Of a stretch of DNA of 64,000 nt, positions 7,904 through 16,572 are shown piece by piece. The position numbers were made by a program, and so were the translations under genes. Below the pieces are notes generated by a model that did not search any database, was not told the DNA's origin, and was given only the letters and a program-made list of their open reading frames with translations. Origin of the DNA: AP-15 sp963701815 (GTDB lineage: Bacteria > Pseudomonadota > Alphaproteobacteria > ATCC43930 > CGMCC-115725); assembly GCA_963701815.1 (NCBI GenBank), contig CAVPBN010000031.1, forward strand, positions 124,001 to 188,000, written 5' to 3'. Position 1 is the first letter of the stretch. Each line of letters opens with the position of its first letter.

Positions 7904-9697
7904 TCAACCCCCCTCGGTCTCAGCCGGTTGGCTCGCACCCGCATTTGGCTTCCATCCGGTCTTGTGCAGACCTTCGAGCAGCATCGCATGCGCTTCCGGC
8001 CGCAGCCAGTTGCCGCGGGTCAGCGCATAACTGTCGAACGTCACCGGCGCGAGAGCGGCGCCCGCCTGGGCGATCACCCGCAGCGCTTCCTCGACGCGCC
8101 CCAGCTGTCCGAGCGCCGCGGCCAGCCAGCGGCTGGTCAGCGGCTGGTTCGGGTTCAGGCGCAGCGCCTGATTTGCCGCCTCGATCGCGCCGTCGTAGTC
8201 ACCGGTCAGATAGCGGCCGATCGTCAGATGGTTCAGCACCCGCCAGTTGCGCAGATCGCGCGGGCTCAGGCGGAGATAGGCCGTCGCGGCTTCGACCGCC
8301 TCGGCGTAGCGGCCAAGATAAACCAAATTGCCGCTCTTCGACCAATAGGCGCCCGCGCAGTTCGGATTGAGCTCCAACGCCTGTTCCGCCGCCGCCAGCG
8401 CCGCGGCCAGATTGCCGCGTCCGAAGTGGACATAGGCGAGCGCTATATAGGCGCCGGCATCGGTGGGGTCGAGCACCACGGCCTTGCGCGCCAACGGCTC
8501 CGCCAATTCCAGCGCCGTCGCCATGCTGTGCCGCAAATAAAGGACGGCGTCGTCCATGAGGCAGTAAACGAGGCCTTGAAAGGCGGGGGAGAAGTTCGGA
8601 TCGAGATCGGCGGCGCGCCGGAACAAGGTCTGCGCCCGCGCATTGTTCTCCGCGTCGCTCTGCGCGTGGTGCCACAAACCGCGATGGTACGCTTCCCAGG
8701 CGTCGAGGCTGTCGGGCGGCTTCCGCGCGGCGAGCTTGTACTCGGCGGCGCCGATGGCAGGCTCGATCGCCGCCGCGACGGCGGCCGTAATCCGGTCCTG
8801 TGCGGTGAAGATATCGGCGTAGTCGCAATCGTAGCGGTCGGCCCAAATTTGCTTCAGATCACGCACCTGGATCAGCTGGCTGGTGATCCGGGTACGGTTT
8901 CCGACCCGGCGGACGCTGCCTTCCAAGACATAGCGGACGTTCAATTCCCGCCCAATCCGGCGGATGTCGACCGCTTTGCCCTTATAGGCGAGGGCAGAGT
9001 TGCGGGCGATGACGAACAGCGAACGAAAATGCGACAGGGCGGTGCTGAGGTCTTCCACCATGCCGTCGGCAAGGAATTCCTGCTCGGGGTCGGCGCTCAG
9101 GTTCTGGAACGGCAGGACGACGATCGAGGGGATCTCGGGCACGCTCGCCGGCGCCGCGGGCGCGGCGACCCCGGTCGGGTCGGCGGCAAGGAGGCGATAG
9201 ACGCGGACCGGCCGGGCGATATTCCTCAGCCGCTCCTCGCCGCAGTCTTCGAACCCGCAATCGATCCGCCCGAGCAAATTGTCGTATACCGCGGCGGAGA
9301 GGACGATTTCGCCGGGTCCGGCGACATCGCAGAGCCGAGCCGCGATGTTGACCCCGTCGCCGAAGATGTCCGACGGCTCGGCGATGATCTCGCCGAGATG
9401 AATCCCCACGCGGAAGACCAGGCGGCGCTCAGGCGGCTCCGACACGGACACGGCGGTGACCGCGGACTGGAACGCCAGCGCGCAGCGCCCGGCGCTGACG
9501 GCGGATGGAAACTCGGCGAGAAAGCCGTCGCCCGTCCCCTTGACGATGTGGCCGCCGTGAGCGGCGATCGTCCCCTCCGCCACCTCGCTCATGATCTGCG
9601 AAAAGCGGGCGTAGGTTCCATCCTCATCCTCATGCATCATCCGGGAATAGCCGGAGACATCGGCGACGAGGATGGCGGCGAGACGGCGATCGGTCAT
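7904..9697 (-). CDS. Class III adenylate/guanylate cyclase with FlgO-like domain and TPR repeats
   Basis: 597 aa. Cyclase domain at about residues 5-170: first metal Asp in LVADVSGYSRMM, second in KGTGDGFLAEF, Asn/Arg in GDGVNIAARLCD. A linker (IARPVRVYRLL) leads to a FlgO/TolB-like domain at about 195-330 (SIVVLPFQNLSADPEQEFL, YVLEGSVRRVGNRTRI). TPR-like helices follow from about 345 to 585 (AYIALAYVHFGRGNLAAALAAAEQALELNPN). No membrane segment is seen, so it may be soluble. It synthesises cAMP or cGMP, probably tuned by a partner bound to the TPRs. The amine oxidase gene ends 120 bp upstream on the same strand. Confidence 0.88.
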   Translation of the reverse strand: MTDRRLAAILVADVSGYSRMMHEDEDGTYARFSQIMSEVAEGTIAAHGGHIVKGTGDGFLAEFPSAVSAGRCALAFQSAVTAVSVSEPPERRLVFRVGIHLGEIIAEPSDIFGDGVNIAARLCDVAGPGEIVLSAAVYDNLLGRIDCGFEDCGEERLRNIARPVRVYRLLAADPTGVAAPAAPASVPEIPSIVVLPFQNLSADPEQEFLADGMVEDLSTALSHFRSLFVIARNSALAYKGKAVDIRRIGRELNVRYVLEGSVRRVGNRTRITSQLIQVRDLKQIWADRYDCDYADIFTAQDRITAAVAAAIEPAIGAAEYKLAARKPPDSLDAWEAYHRGLWHHAQSDAENNARAQTLFRRAADLDPNFSPAFQGLVYCLMDDAVLYLRHSMATALELAEPLARKAVVLDPTDAGAYIALAYVHFGRGNLAAALAAAEQALELNPNCAGAYWSKSGNLVYLGRYAEAVEAATAYLRLSPRDLRNWRVLNHLTIGRYLTGDYDGAIEAANQALRLNPNQPLTSRWLAAALGQLGRVEEALRVIAQAGAALAPVTFDSYALTRGNWLRPEAHAMLLEGLHKTGWKPNAGASQPAETEGG

Positions 9698-9818
9698 GCC
9701 GGCCCTGCAAAGGTTTGAGTTCGAATGCGCCGCTTACTCCGCCCCGGGCGGGTTGCGGGGTCGATTCGACTGCTCCGTCAGTCTATCGCGGCGTCCGACG
9801 CCTTTGCCACCCTTTCGG

Positions 9819-11438
9819 TTACGCGCCGATCCAGGGCGGCGGCGGCAGCTTGAAATGCAGTTGCAGCAACTGGTCCGCGGTCTCGAGCGCGCCTTCTACC
9901 CAGCCCTGATTGTGCGAATAGGCCTCGCCGCAGACGTGGACCGCGATCGGTGGTTTCGGCTGCAGTATGGCGCGCGACACTGCTCTGCTGTCCACATGCA
10001 GGTGCCAATAATTCGAGCCGCCGCCGAACGGGTCCTCGCCCCAATCGCGGTAGGCCGCCGCGTACGGCGTTGGGATGTCGGGCCGATTTGAAACGCCGTG
10101 CATGATCAACAGCTGACGATGCGCCTCCTCTACCATCAGCTGCGGAGCCTTGTGCCGGTGCCATTCGGCCGAGCCCTCGATGTCGTCCGGGGCCAGCGCA
10201 TTGGCGAAAGCAACCCCGGCATGGGCATCGCGCAGGCCAGTCCAGAAGTCCAGGTCGGAACCGTCGTCGTAGATCAGCACCACGGAGTTCTGGGTGTCCG
10301 CATCGACTGCCCAGTAATAACACTGCCGTACCGGCAGGTCCGTGATTGATTCTCCCCGCATCAACCGCCGCCATTCCGTTTTGCCATTCGCATCGACGGC
10401 CACAGGGTCGATCGTTTGCCACCAGGGGAAGCGATAGCACATCGCCAGCTTGAACAGCGGCACCGGGGTGACCGAGGCGATCAGTTCGTGGACGGCGCGG
10501 TTTCCCGGTGCCAGCACGGCCCCGGTCCGGTCGAGCAATTCGAGCGAACGGCGCGGCATGGCGAGGATAAGCTTGCGCGCCGATACGCTGCCGCCGTCGG
10601 CAAAACGCAGGACGATCGCCTTGCCGCCGTCCGCATCGACCTCGTCGAAGCCGGTCAGCCGCCGCCCCGGAGCCACTTCGCCGCCCAATCCCTCAAATTT
10701 CTGCGCCAATGTCCGCGGCAGCGAATCATACCCGGGCTCGGCGTGGAAATAAGTCACCGCACGACCGAAATCGCCGAGGTTCCACGGAAACCCGTCGGCG
10801 GCGTTCCAAATCGTCAGGATCGTATCGTAGCCGCTGTTCTCGTTCGCGAATTTGATCGCCTCCTGGCTGATCCCCCGCTGCAGGATGTAGCGCAACGGCA
10901 GATCGCGCAGCAGTCGGCCCTCATATTTTCCGGTGCGCGCCAACTCGTCCCAGTCGACCTTGGCCAGATCGACGTCCTTGCGCAGCACCATCCGCACCAT
11001 GCGCTGCGCGCCGAGCGCGGTGAACCCGTTTGCCAGCGCCTGCGGGGTGCTTTCGTCCGGCAGCAGATCGTAAGGCAGTTTTCCGGCGTCGGTCATATCC
11101 TGAACGCGCAGCGAGCGGCCGCGCAGATAGCGCAGGTTTTCGGGCTCGCTGACCGCAAAGGGCGTTGACGGGATCGCAAGTTCGCGCAGCAGCCCGGCGA
11201 CGCGGACATGGCCGGGCGTAAAGCGCATGCCGCCGAGCTCTACGCGCGTATTCGGAATGCCCGGCGGCTGCGCTGACAGCAGCCGGCCGCCGATGCGGTC
11301 GCTTCCCTCGAACAGCGCGATCCTGGGCGGCGGCCCGGACGCGGTGGCGAGCAGGCGCCAGCCGCAATAGACGCCGGAGACGCCGCCCCCGACGATCGCT
11401 ACGTCCAGCATCCCGATCTCGGCTTGATGTTCCGACAT
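9819..11438 (-). CDS. FAD-dependent amine oxidase (flavin monoamine oxidase family)
   Basis: 539 aa. The N-terminal dinucleotide fold VAIVGGGVSGVYCGWRLL (residues 13-30) is followed by the second FAD motif EGSDRIGGRLLS. ELGGMRFTP and the C-terminal HVCGEAYSHNQGWVEGALETAD (FAD isoalloxazine contact) are standard for flavin amine oxidases. It should oxidise an amine to an imine/aldehyde, giving H2O2; the substrate is unknown. It starts 30 bp after the ThDP-dependent enzyme on the same strand, so the pair forms a likely operon, perhaps sequential steps on an amino acid or amine-derived acid. No signal peptide is visible. Confidence 0.85.
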   Translation of the reverse strand: MSEHQAEIGMLDVAIVGGGVSGVYCGWRLLATASGPPPRIALFEGSDRIGGRLLSAQPPGIPNTRVELGGMRFTPGHVRVAGLLRELAIPSTPFAVSEPENLRYLRGRSLRVQDMTDAGKLPYDLLPDESTPQALANGFTALGAQRMVRMVLRKDVDLAKVDWDELARTGKYEGRLLRDLPLRYILQRGISQEAIKFANENSGYDTILTIWNAADGFPWNLGDFGRAVTYFHAEPGYDSLPRTLAQKFEGLGGEVAPGRRLTGFDEVDADGGKAIVLRFADGGSVSARKLILAMPRRSLELLDRTGAVLAPGNRAVHELIASVTPVPLFKLAMCYRFPWWQTIDPVAVDANGKTEWRRLMRGESITDLPVRQCYYWAVDADTQNSVVLIYDDGSDLDFWTGLRDAHAGVAFANALAPDDIEGSAEWHRHKAPQLMVEEAHRQLLIMHGVSNRPDIPTPYAAAYRDWGEDPFGGGSNYWHLHVDSRAVSRAILQPKPPIAVHVCGEAYSHNQGWVEGALETADQLLQLHFKLPPPPWIGA

Positions 11439-11468
11439 TGATGTCCTCGGCTCGCCTCGGTCCCGGCG

Positions 11469-13334
11469 TCAGGTCGCCGGACCGCATTTGGGCGGGCCGA
11501 CAACAACCCCGCCATAGGGCGGACCGACATGCGGATCGACATGAACGATGATCACTTGCGGCTTGTTGTCCGCGTCGGCGCAGCGCAGCGCCAGTCGCAG
11601 TGCGTCGCGAAACACCTCTGGCCCTTCGGTGGACGTGACGCGCACCGCGTCGGCGCCGAGCCCGGCTGCGAATTGCACGAGGTCCGGCGCCCCGAGCCGG
11701 TAATAATCGAACCATTGCCGCGGCGGCGGGTAGGCGATGGCCATCGCCTGGCTCGACATCGCCAGATCATTGTTGTCGAGCACCAGCCAGACGGCGCCGA
11801 CGCGGTACTGCGCGGCGGTCGACACCTCCGTGCCGTGCATCAGGAAATCGCCGTCGCCGACGATGGCGAGACAGGCTTCGTCGCGCGCCGCCATCTTGCC
11901 TCCGACCACTGCCGCCACGCCGTAACCCATCGGCCCCATGCCGAGCGCGCTGTGGTAATGCAACGGCGGAGAGACGACCAGATTGTTCAACGACCAGCCG
12001 ACGCTGTTGCCGGCATCGATGAAGATATGGCCCTGCGTCATCTCCTCTCCGATCACCCGCATCATCGCCGCCGGGTTCACCGGCGCGGCGGTCGAATTGC
12101 GCCAATCCGCGTTGTAGAATGCGGAATCGGGGTTACGTTTGATCGCGGCCACGATGGCTCGGCGGTCGGCGGCGCCCGCCGGCGCCGGGCGGTCGGCGCC
12201 GGCTCTGCACATCGCATCGATGCTGCCGCCGACATCGGCGACAATGCCGAGCGTGATCGGGAAGTTGCGCCCGATCACGCTCTGGTCGAGATCGACCTGG
12301 ATGAAATCGCGGCTCGGCAGCAGGGATTGCGAATAAAGCTCGGTCATCGTCATCGTCGCCAGCTCGCCGAGGCTGGAGCCGAGCACCATCAGCGCATCGT
12401 AGCCGGCTGCGTCGGTCGGGTGCATATAAAGCTGCGGCCAGTTGCAGGCGGTCATCCCGTAATTGCGCAGCGACAGCGCGTGCGTCTCGGGGAAGATCCC
12501 CTTGCCGTCGGGCGAGGTCATCACCGGGATCGCGAATTTCTCGATGAAGGCGGTGAAGGCGTTGCGGCGCGCCGCGTCGCGCAATGCCGGCCGGGCGCCA
12601 TTGCCCAGAAAGAACAGCGGCCGGTCGGCGGCGAGCAGAGCGTCGAGCGCGGCGGCTATCCGTGCCGGGTCGGTCCCGCTCGGCGTCGCGCGATAGCGGT
12701 CCGGCGATTTCGGCAGCAGAATGATGTTGTTGCCCTGCGCGTCCTTCTGCCCGGTCTCGACGCAGGCGCCGGCGACATCGACCGGCAGACTGACATGGGC
12801 GGTGCGGCCGGGCAGGGTGCGGGCGTCGCGCAAGGCCTGCTCGAACAGCGTGGCGAAGTCGCTCTGATCGGCGACCAATACGCTGGTCTGCACCGCATTC
12901 TGGTAGATTGCATTGACATCTAGCCGGGCGTCGATGCCGGCCTGCAAATAGCCGCGGCCGGCGTATTTTCGTCCTACCTCGCCGGTGATCACCAGTAGTT
13001 GTGCGCCGGCGGATTGCGCGTTCATCGCGCCGGTCAGCGCGTTGGTGGCGCCGGGGCCGGTCGTGGTGATGACCACTCCGAGCGCGTCCGCCACGATCGA
13101 ATAGCCGTGCGCGATATAGGCGGCGCCGGTCTCATGGCGACAGACGACAAAATCGAAGGATCGGCGCTGCTCGTGCAGTTCGTAATTGAGCGGAACGATG
13201 GCGGCGCCCGGCACGCCGAACAGTTTCGTCACCCCTTCGAGGCCCAGATAGTCGAGCAGCAGCTGCGAAACGGTCAGGTTCTTCTTCTCGATGTAGAAAG
13301 GGCTGTCGCCCGGAGCGGCGTCGCTGGCGCTCAA
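11469..13334 (-). CDS. Thiamine-diphosphate-dependent enzyme, acetolactate-synthase-like
   Basis: 621 aa, with the three-domain layout of acetolactate synthase/benzoylformate decarboxylase enzymes. The catalytic glutamate is Glu68 in CRHETGAAYIAHGY. The central domain begins near RPLFFLGNGARPALRDAA. The ThDP/Mg motif starts GDGDFLMHGTE near residue 490 and ends with the metal asparagine in LVLDNNDLAM. A C-terminal tail DPHVGPPYGGVVVGPPKCG is unusual. It likely decarboxylates or ligates a 2-oxo acid. It is not clearly a biosynthetic IlvB, because no small regulatory subunit follows. The amine oxidase next door suggests a catabolic pairing. Confidence 0.82.
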   Translation of the reverse strand: MSASDAAPGDSPFYIEKKNLTVSQLLLDYLGLEGVTKLFGVPGAAIVPLNYELHEQRRSFDFVVCRHETGAAYIAHGYSIVADALGVVITTTGPGATNALTGAMNAQSAGAQLLVITGEVGRKYAGRGYLQAGIDARLDVNAIYQNAVQTSVLVADQSDFATLFEQALRDARTLPGRTAHVSLPVDVAGACVETGQKDAQGNNIILLPKSPDRYRATPSGTDPARIAAALDALLAADRPLFFLGNGARPALRDAARRNAFTAFIEKFAIPVMTSPDGKGIFPETHALSLRNYGMTACNWPQLYMHPTDAAGYDALMVLGSSLGELATMTMTELYSQSLLPSRDFIQVDLDQSVIGRNFPITLGIVADVGGSIDAMCRAGADRPAPAGAADRRAIVAAIKRNPDSAFYNADWRNSTAAPVNPAAMMRVIGEEMTQGHIFIDAGNSVGWSLNNLVVSPPLHYHSALGMGPMGYGVAAVVGGKMAARDEACLAIVGDGDFLMHGTEVSTAAQYRVGAVWLVLDNNDLAMSSQAMAIAYPPPRQWFDYYRLGAPDLVQFAAGLGADAVRVTSTEGPEVFRDALRLALRCADADNKPQVIIVHVDPHVGPPYGGVVVGPPKCGPAT

Positions 13335-13555
13335 GATGCTGTCCCCCCGCAGCTGATTTTCACTCCCTCGCGAAGGATGATTGAAGGCCTACGCCCCAAT
13401 CGATCATCCCCCGGATCGCCATCGAAATAAGCGGGATTGCCCAGCTTCGCAGTGGTTATGAGGCACAGGATCTACCCTTCAAGCGTCCTCGGCAACAGCG
13501 AACCGCGCCGAAATGGGCGCTCCAACCCGTCAGTTAACCGTTGGGGCGTAGTGGC

Positions 13556-13644
13556 GCAAACCAGACGCCTGCTCCCGGGCAGGTCCGCGTCGAGATTGGT
13601 TACCCGCCGGTCGCAATGCCAGCCTAAGTGCTTGTCATTGCGAG
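13556..13644. repeat. Dispersed repeat, copy 1 (REP-like)
   Basis: This 89-bp stretch matches 44432-44519 in the same orientation. Shared blocks include ACCAGACGC, GGGCAGGTCCGCGTCGAGAT, TCGCAATG and AAGTGCTTGTCATTGCGAG. It sits in a 430-bp gap (13335-13764) between two leftward genes, where I find no other gene. The rest of that gap includes a further ATTGCGAGGAG / AGCAATCTCGGTC pair that could extend the hairpin. Such elements are multi-copy in alphaproteobacterial genomes. Confidence 0.8.
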
Positions 13645-13764
13645 GAGTACAGCAACAAAGCAATCTCGGTCAAGGTACGCACCGGAGGGATCATCTGTCC
13701 GGTTTGCACCACCGGACTGATCGAGCCTGCGCCTCTCTCGCCGACGGCGCCTGCGGGCGCCCGA

Positions 13765-14541
13765 TCAGCCCTTCAGATGCTTGTTGAAGAAGGTAACGGC
13801 GTCGCCCCAAAGTTCGGTCGCCGGCCCTTCGCGATAACTCGGCCGGTAATCCGCCAGAAACGCATGCCCGGTATTCTTGTAGACTTTGACGGACACATCC
13901 TTGCCGGCGGCCTTCGCCCGCTTGGCCAAATCTTCGGAGAGGGCCACGCTCGGGTTCTGGTCCTCTTCGCCGAATACGCCGAACAGCGGGCAATGCAGAT
14001 TGCCGACCAGATCGAGGATCGGGGTCGGCCGCGACGGCGTCGTCTCGGCGTCGGGCGTGGCGCGATGGATGAACCCGCCCCAGCAATCGACCGCGGCGTC
14101 GACCTTGCCGCTGCTGCAGGCAAAGAGCAGCGTCTGGCGCCCACCCGAGCAGAAGCCGATCGCCCCGATTTTGGCGGTGGCGCCGGGCAGCGCGCGCAGG
14201 TGAGCGGCCGCGGCTTCGAGGTCCTGGACCGCCTCGGCGTCGGGCTTGCCGAACATGACCGGCATGACGCTCGCCATGTTGTTCGGGTCGGACGGCGCGC
14301 CGGCCCGGGCATAGAGATCGGGCGCCAGCGCGTTGTAGCCGATATTGGCAAAGCGCCGGGCGAGGTCGCGGATATGTTCGACGAGCCCGAACGCCTCGTG
14401 GATCACGACGATGCCCGGGTTGTGCCCGCCCGCGCTCGGCTGCGCCAGATAGCCGGATATCGTGTCGCCGCCGCTCTTCAGCGTGATCTCGTCGCCGCGC
14501 ACGCGGCTGGGGTCGGTCACCGCGCCGGGTAAATTCGCCAT
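13765..14541 (-). CDS. Dienelactone hydrolase family protein
   Basis: 258 aa. The catalytic triad of dienelactone hydrolases is visible: Cys131 in GAIGFCSGGRQ, Asp194 in GEEDQNPS and His226 in NTGHAFL. IVVIHEAFGLVEHIRDLARR is the family's conserved strand and helix after the first beta sheet. It hydrolyses small lactones or carboxylic esters, with cis-dienelactone in aromatic breakdown as the classic substrate, but many relatives have other substrates. No other aromatic-degradation genes are near. It is transcribed leftward, divergent from the cupin gene 154 bp away, so a shared promoter region is likely. Confidence 0.85.
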   Translation of the reverse strand: MANLPGAVTDPSRVRGDEITLKSGGDTISGYLAQPSAGGHNPGIVVIHEAFGLVEHIRDLARRFANIGYNALAPDLYARAGAPSDPNNMASVMPVMFGKPDAEAVQDLEAAAAHLRALPGATAKIGAIGFCSGGRQTLLFACSSGKVDAAVDCWGGFIHRATPDAETTPSRPTPILDLVGNLHCPLFGVFGEEDQNPSVALSEDLAKRAKAAGKDVSVKVYKNTGHAFLADYRPSYREGPATELWGDAVTFFNKHLKG

Positions 14542-14695
14542 CGGATTCTCCTGGTAACGATCTCCGGAAAAACGATGCCGTCAGAATAGCACCGGCCTCT
14601 CTTCCGGGTGAAGGGCGATGGCGTGCGGTAAGCCGTGCGCCGGGTCGCGAAGTGCTGCTATGATCCGGGTGGTCTCACCGATGGGAGGAGCGAGC

Positions 14696-15133
14696 ATGAC
14701 GATCGAGACGCCGACACTGGGCAAGGATGCGGCCGCAGCACCGCCGGCGATGAAGGTCGCCGTAACGAGCGCCAAGGCGCCCGACTATGTCGAAGGCCGG
14801 CGCAATTTCTTCAAATACCGCGATCTCGGCGTTACCGCGGCGAGCCAGGGCTGGATGCGGGCGCAGCTGATGTCGGCGGTGACCGGCATGACCGAGCCGA
14901 CCGGCTGGCATTACCACGTCTGCGAAGGCCAGTTCGTCTATGCGCTGAAGGGCTTTGTCGAGCTCGAATTCGAGGACGGCTCGAACTGCCGGCTCGAGGC
15001 CGGCAATTCCTGCTTTATCCCCGGCGGCTTGAAGCACAACGAGATCCGCACCTCGGACGATGTCGAGATCCTCGAAGTGTGCCTGCCGGCGAATATGGGC
15101 ACCGTTCCGTGCGACCGGCCGGCCGGCGCCTGA
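14696..15133 (+). CDS. Cupin-domain protein
   Basis: 145 aa. ATG 14696 is preceded by a strong GGGAGGAG six bases away, which fixes the start; the frame is open further upstream but unsupported. A single small beta-barrel cupin is seen: motif 1 around GWHYHVCEGQFVYALKGFVEL (HxH with Glu) and motif 2 around GNSCFIPGGLKHNEI (conserved His). The metal site appears intact. Such proteins bind or turn over small molecules, or sense them; the substrate is unknown. The gene is divergent from the dienelactone hydrolase and precedes a tRNA gene. Confidence 0.8.
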   Translation: MTIETPTLGKDAAAAPPAMKVAVTSAKAPDYVEGRRNFFKYRDLGVTAASQGWMRAQLMSAVTGMTEPTGWHYHVCEGQFVYALKGFVELEFEDGSNCRLEAGNSCFIPGGLKHNEIRTSDDVEILEVCLPANMGTVPCDRPAGA

Positions 15134-15228
15134 CGAAAAATCGCTTCTGACCGGCATCGGCGGCTGCCGCCGGCAGCCGCCGATCGCACTTGCAGGCGGC
15201 TGCCGATCGCTTATCATCGAGCGTCCGG

Positions 15229-15302
15229 GCGGGTGTAGCTCAATGGCAGAGCAGAAGCTTCCCAAGCTTACGACGAGGGTTCAATTCCCTTCACCCGCTC
15301 CA
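15229..15302 (+). tRNA. tRNA-Gly (anticodon CCC)
   Basis: 74 nt with CCA encoded. Acceptor stem GCGGGTG/CACCCGC, D arm GCTC-AATGGCA-GAGC, anticodon loop TTCCCAA with CCC at 15261-15263, T arm GAGGG-TTCAATT-CCCTT and discriminator T. The outermost anticodon-stem pair is a G-A mismatch. It reads GGG codons, fitting the high GC. It lies between the cupin gene and the efflux adaptor gene. Confidence 0.97.
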
Positions 15303-15349
15303 GCCAAAATTCAACGCCGCCCAAAGTCTGCGAGGTTTTCCTGCGAGAT

Positions 15350-16572
15350 ATGATCACCAGGCTCGCCGCCTGCCTCATCGCGCTGTCCGTCATCCACATC
15401 ATTCCCGCAGCAGCCCAGACCGGGCCGCCCGCGGTTGGTGCGGCACGCGCCGAGAAGCAACAAATCACCCAGACCAACGAGTTCATCGGCCGCATCCAGG
15501 CGGTCGGTCGGGTGGAACTTGTCGCCCGGGTCACCGCGTTTCTCGAAAAGCGGCTGTTTGCCGAGGGTACCGAGGTCAAAAAAGGCGACCTGCTCTACCT
15601 GCTCGAACAGCCGCCGTTTCAAGCCCAGGTCGACTTCAACAGAGCCAACGTGGCCCAGCTCGAGGCGCAGCACCGCAACGCCCAGCTGACCCTCGAACGC
15701 GCACAATATTTGCTCAAGACCGTCGCCGGCCAGCAATCGAACGTCGACGCCGCACTAGCCTCCGAGCGCGCGTTGGCGGCGCAGATCGCCGCGGCCCAGG
15801 CCCAACTCGAACAAGCCCAGATCAACCTCGGCTACACCGAAATCCGCGCCCCGATCGACGGTAGGATCAGCGCCACCGCGGTGACCGAGGGCAATGTCGT
15901 ATCGCCGACGAGCGGGACATTGGCGCTGCTCGTCAGCCAAGACCCGATGTATGTGATCTTTCCCATCGCGCTGCGCACCGGGCTCGAGTTGCGCGACCGC
16001 TACGCGCCGAGGGGCGGGTTCGGCGCCGTCCAGATCAGGCTGCGCCTGCCGACCGGGAAAATCTACGGGCAGGTGGGCCATCTCGACTATGTGTCGCCGA
16101 CTGTCGCCCAAAATACCGACACGATTACATTGCGCGGGGTCGTCGCCAACCCGTTGCTGCCCGGGATGAGGGCCGGTGGGAGCGGTTTGCGGGAATTGAG
16201 CGACGGCGAGTTCGTGACGGTGTTGCTCGAAGGGGTCGAGCCGGTCACGGTCCTGGCCATTCCACGGGCCGCGGTGTTGTCCGATCAGCAGGGCGATTAC
16301 GTCTACGTCGTCGATGCGCAAAACAAGGCGCAGATCCGGCGCATTCGCCTCGGCCAATCGACCCCGGCGACTGCGGTTGTGACCAATGGGTTGAAGGAAG
16401 GGGAGCTGGTGATCTCCGAGGGGTTGCAGCGGGTCCGCCCCGGCGCGGTGGTGTTGCCTGGCCCGGCCTCCCCCCTCCGCCAATTCCGGCGGCGTTCGAG
16501 CAGCCCGGCGCGGGAGGGGCATCCGGCGCCGGTGGCGCCGGAGTGCCGGGCAAAGCCAAGGCGAGCCAATGA
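15350..16572 (+). CDS. RND efflux periplasmic adaptor (MFP/HlyD-type), C-terminal frameshift
   Basis: Begins with a signal peptide (MITRLAACLIALSVIHIIPAAAQ). A lipoyl-like/barrel-sandwich domain (GRVELVARVTAFLEKRLFAEG), a coiled-coil hairpin (about residues 85-150), TEIRAPIDGRISATAVTEGN and a beta-barrel domain follow, all typical of AcrA-type adaptors joining an inner-membrane pump to an outer-membrane channel. The literal frame runs to 16825, overlapping the pump gene by 257 bp with nonsense arginine-rich sequence. One extra C in the C6 run at 16470-16475 would restore a Pro/Gly/Ala-rich tail ending at TGA 16570-16572. That stop overlaps the pump's ATG as ATGA, the normal arrangement, so I give 16572 as the true end. 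Confidence 0.85.

Noticed and set aside
7928..9718. A 596-aa open frame on the plus strand
   Set aside because: It lies exactly antisense to the cyclase at 7904-9697, whose catalytic motifs are clear; GC-rich third positions open the opposite strand.
11529..12923. A 464-aa plus-strand open frame
   Set aside because: It is antisense to the ThDP-dependent enzyme, with no recognisable domain or ribosome-binding site.
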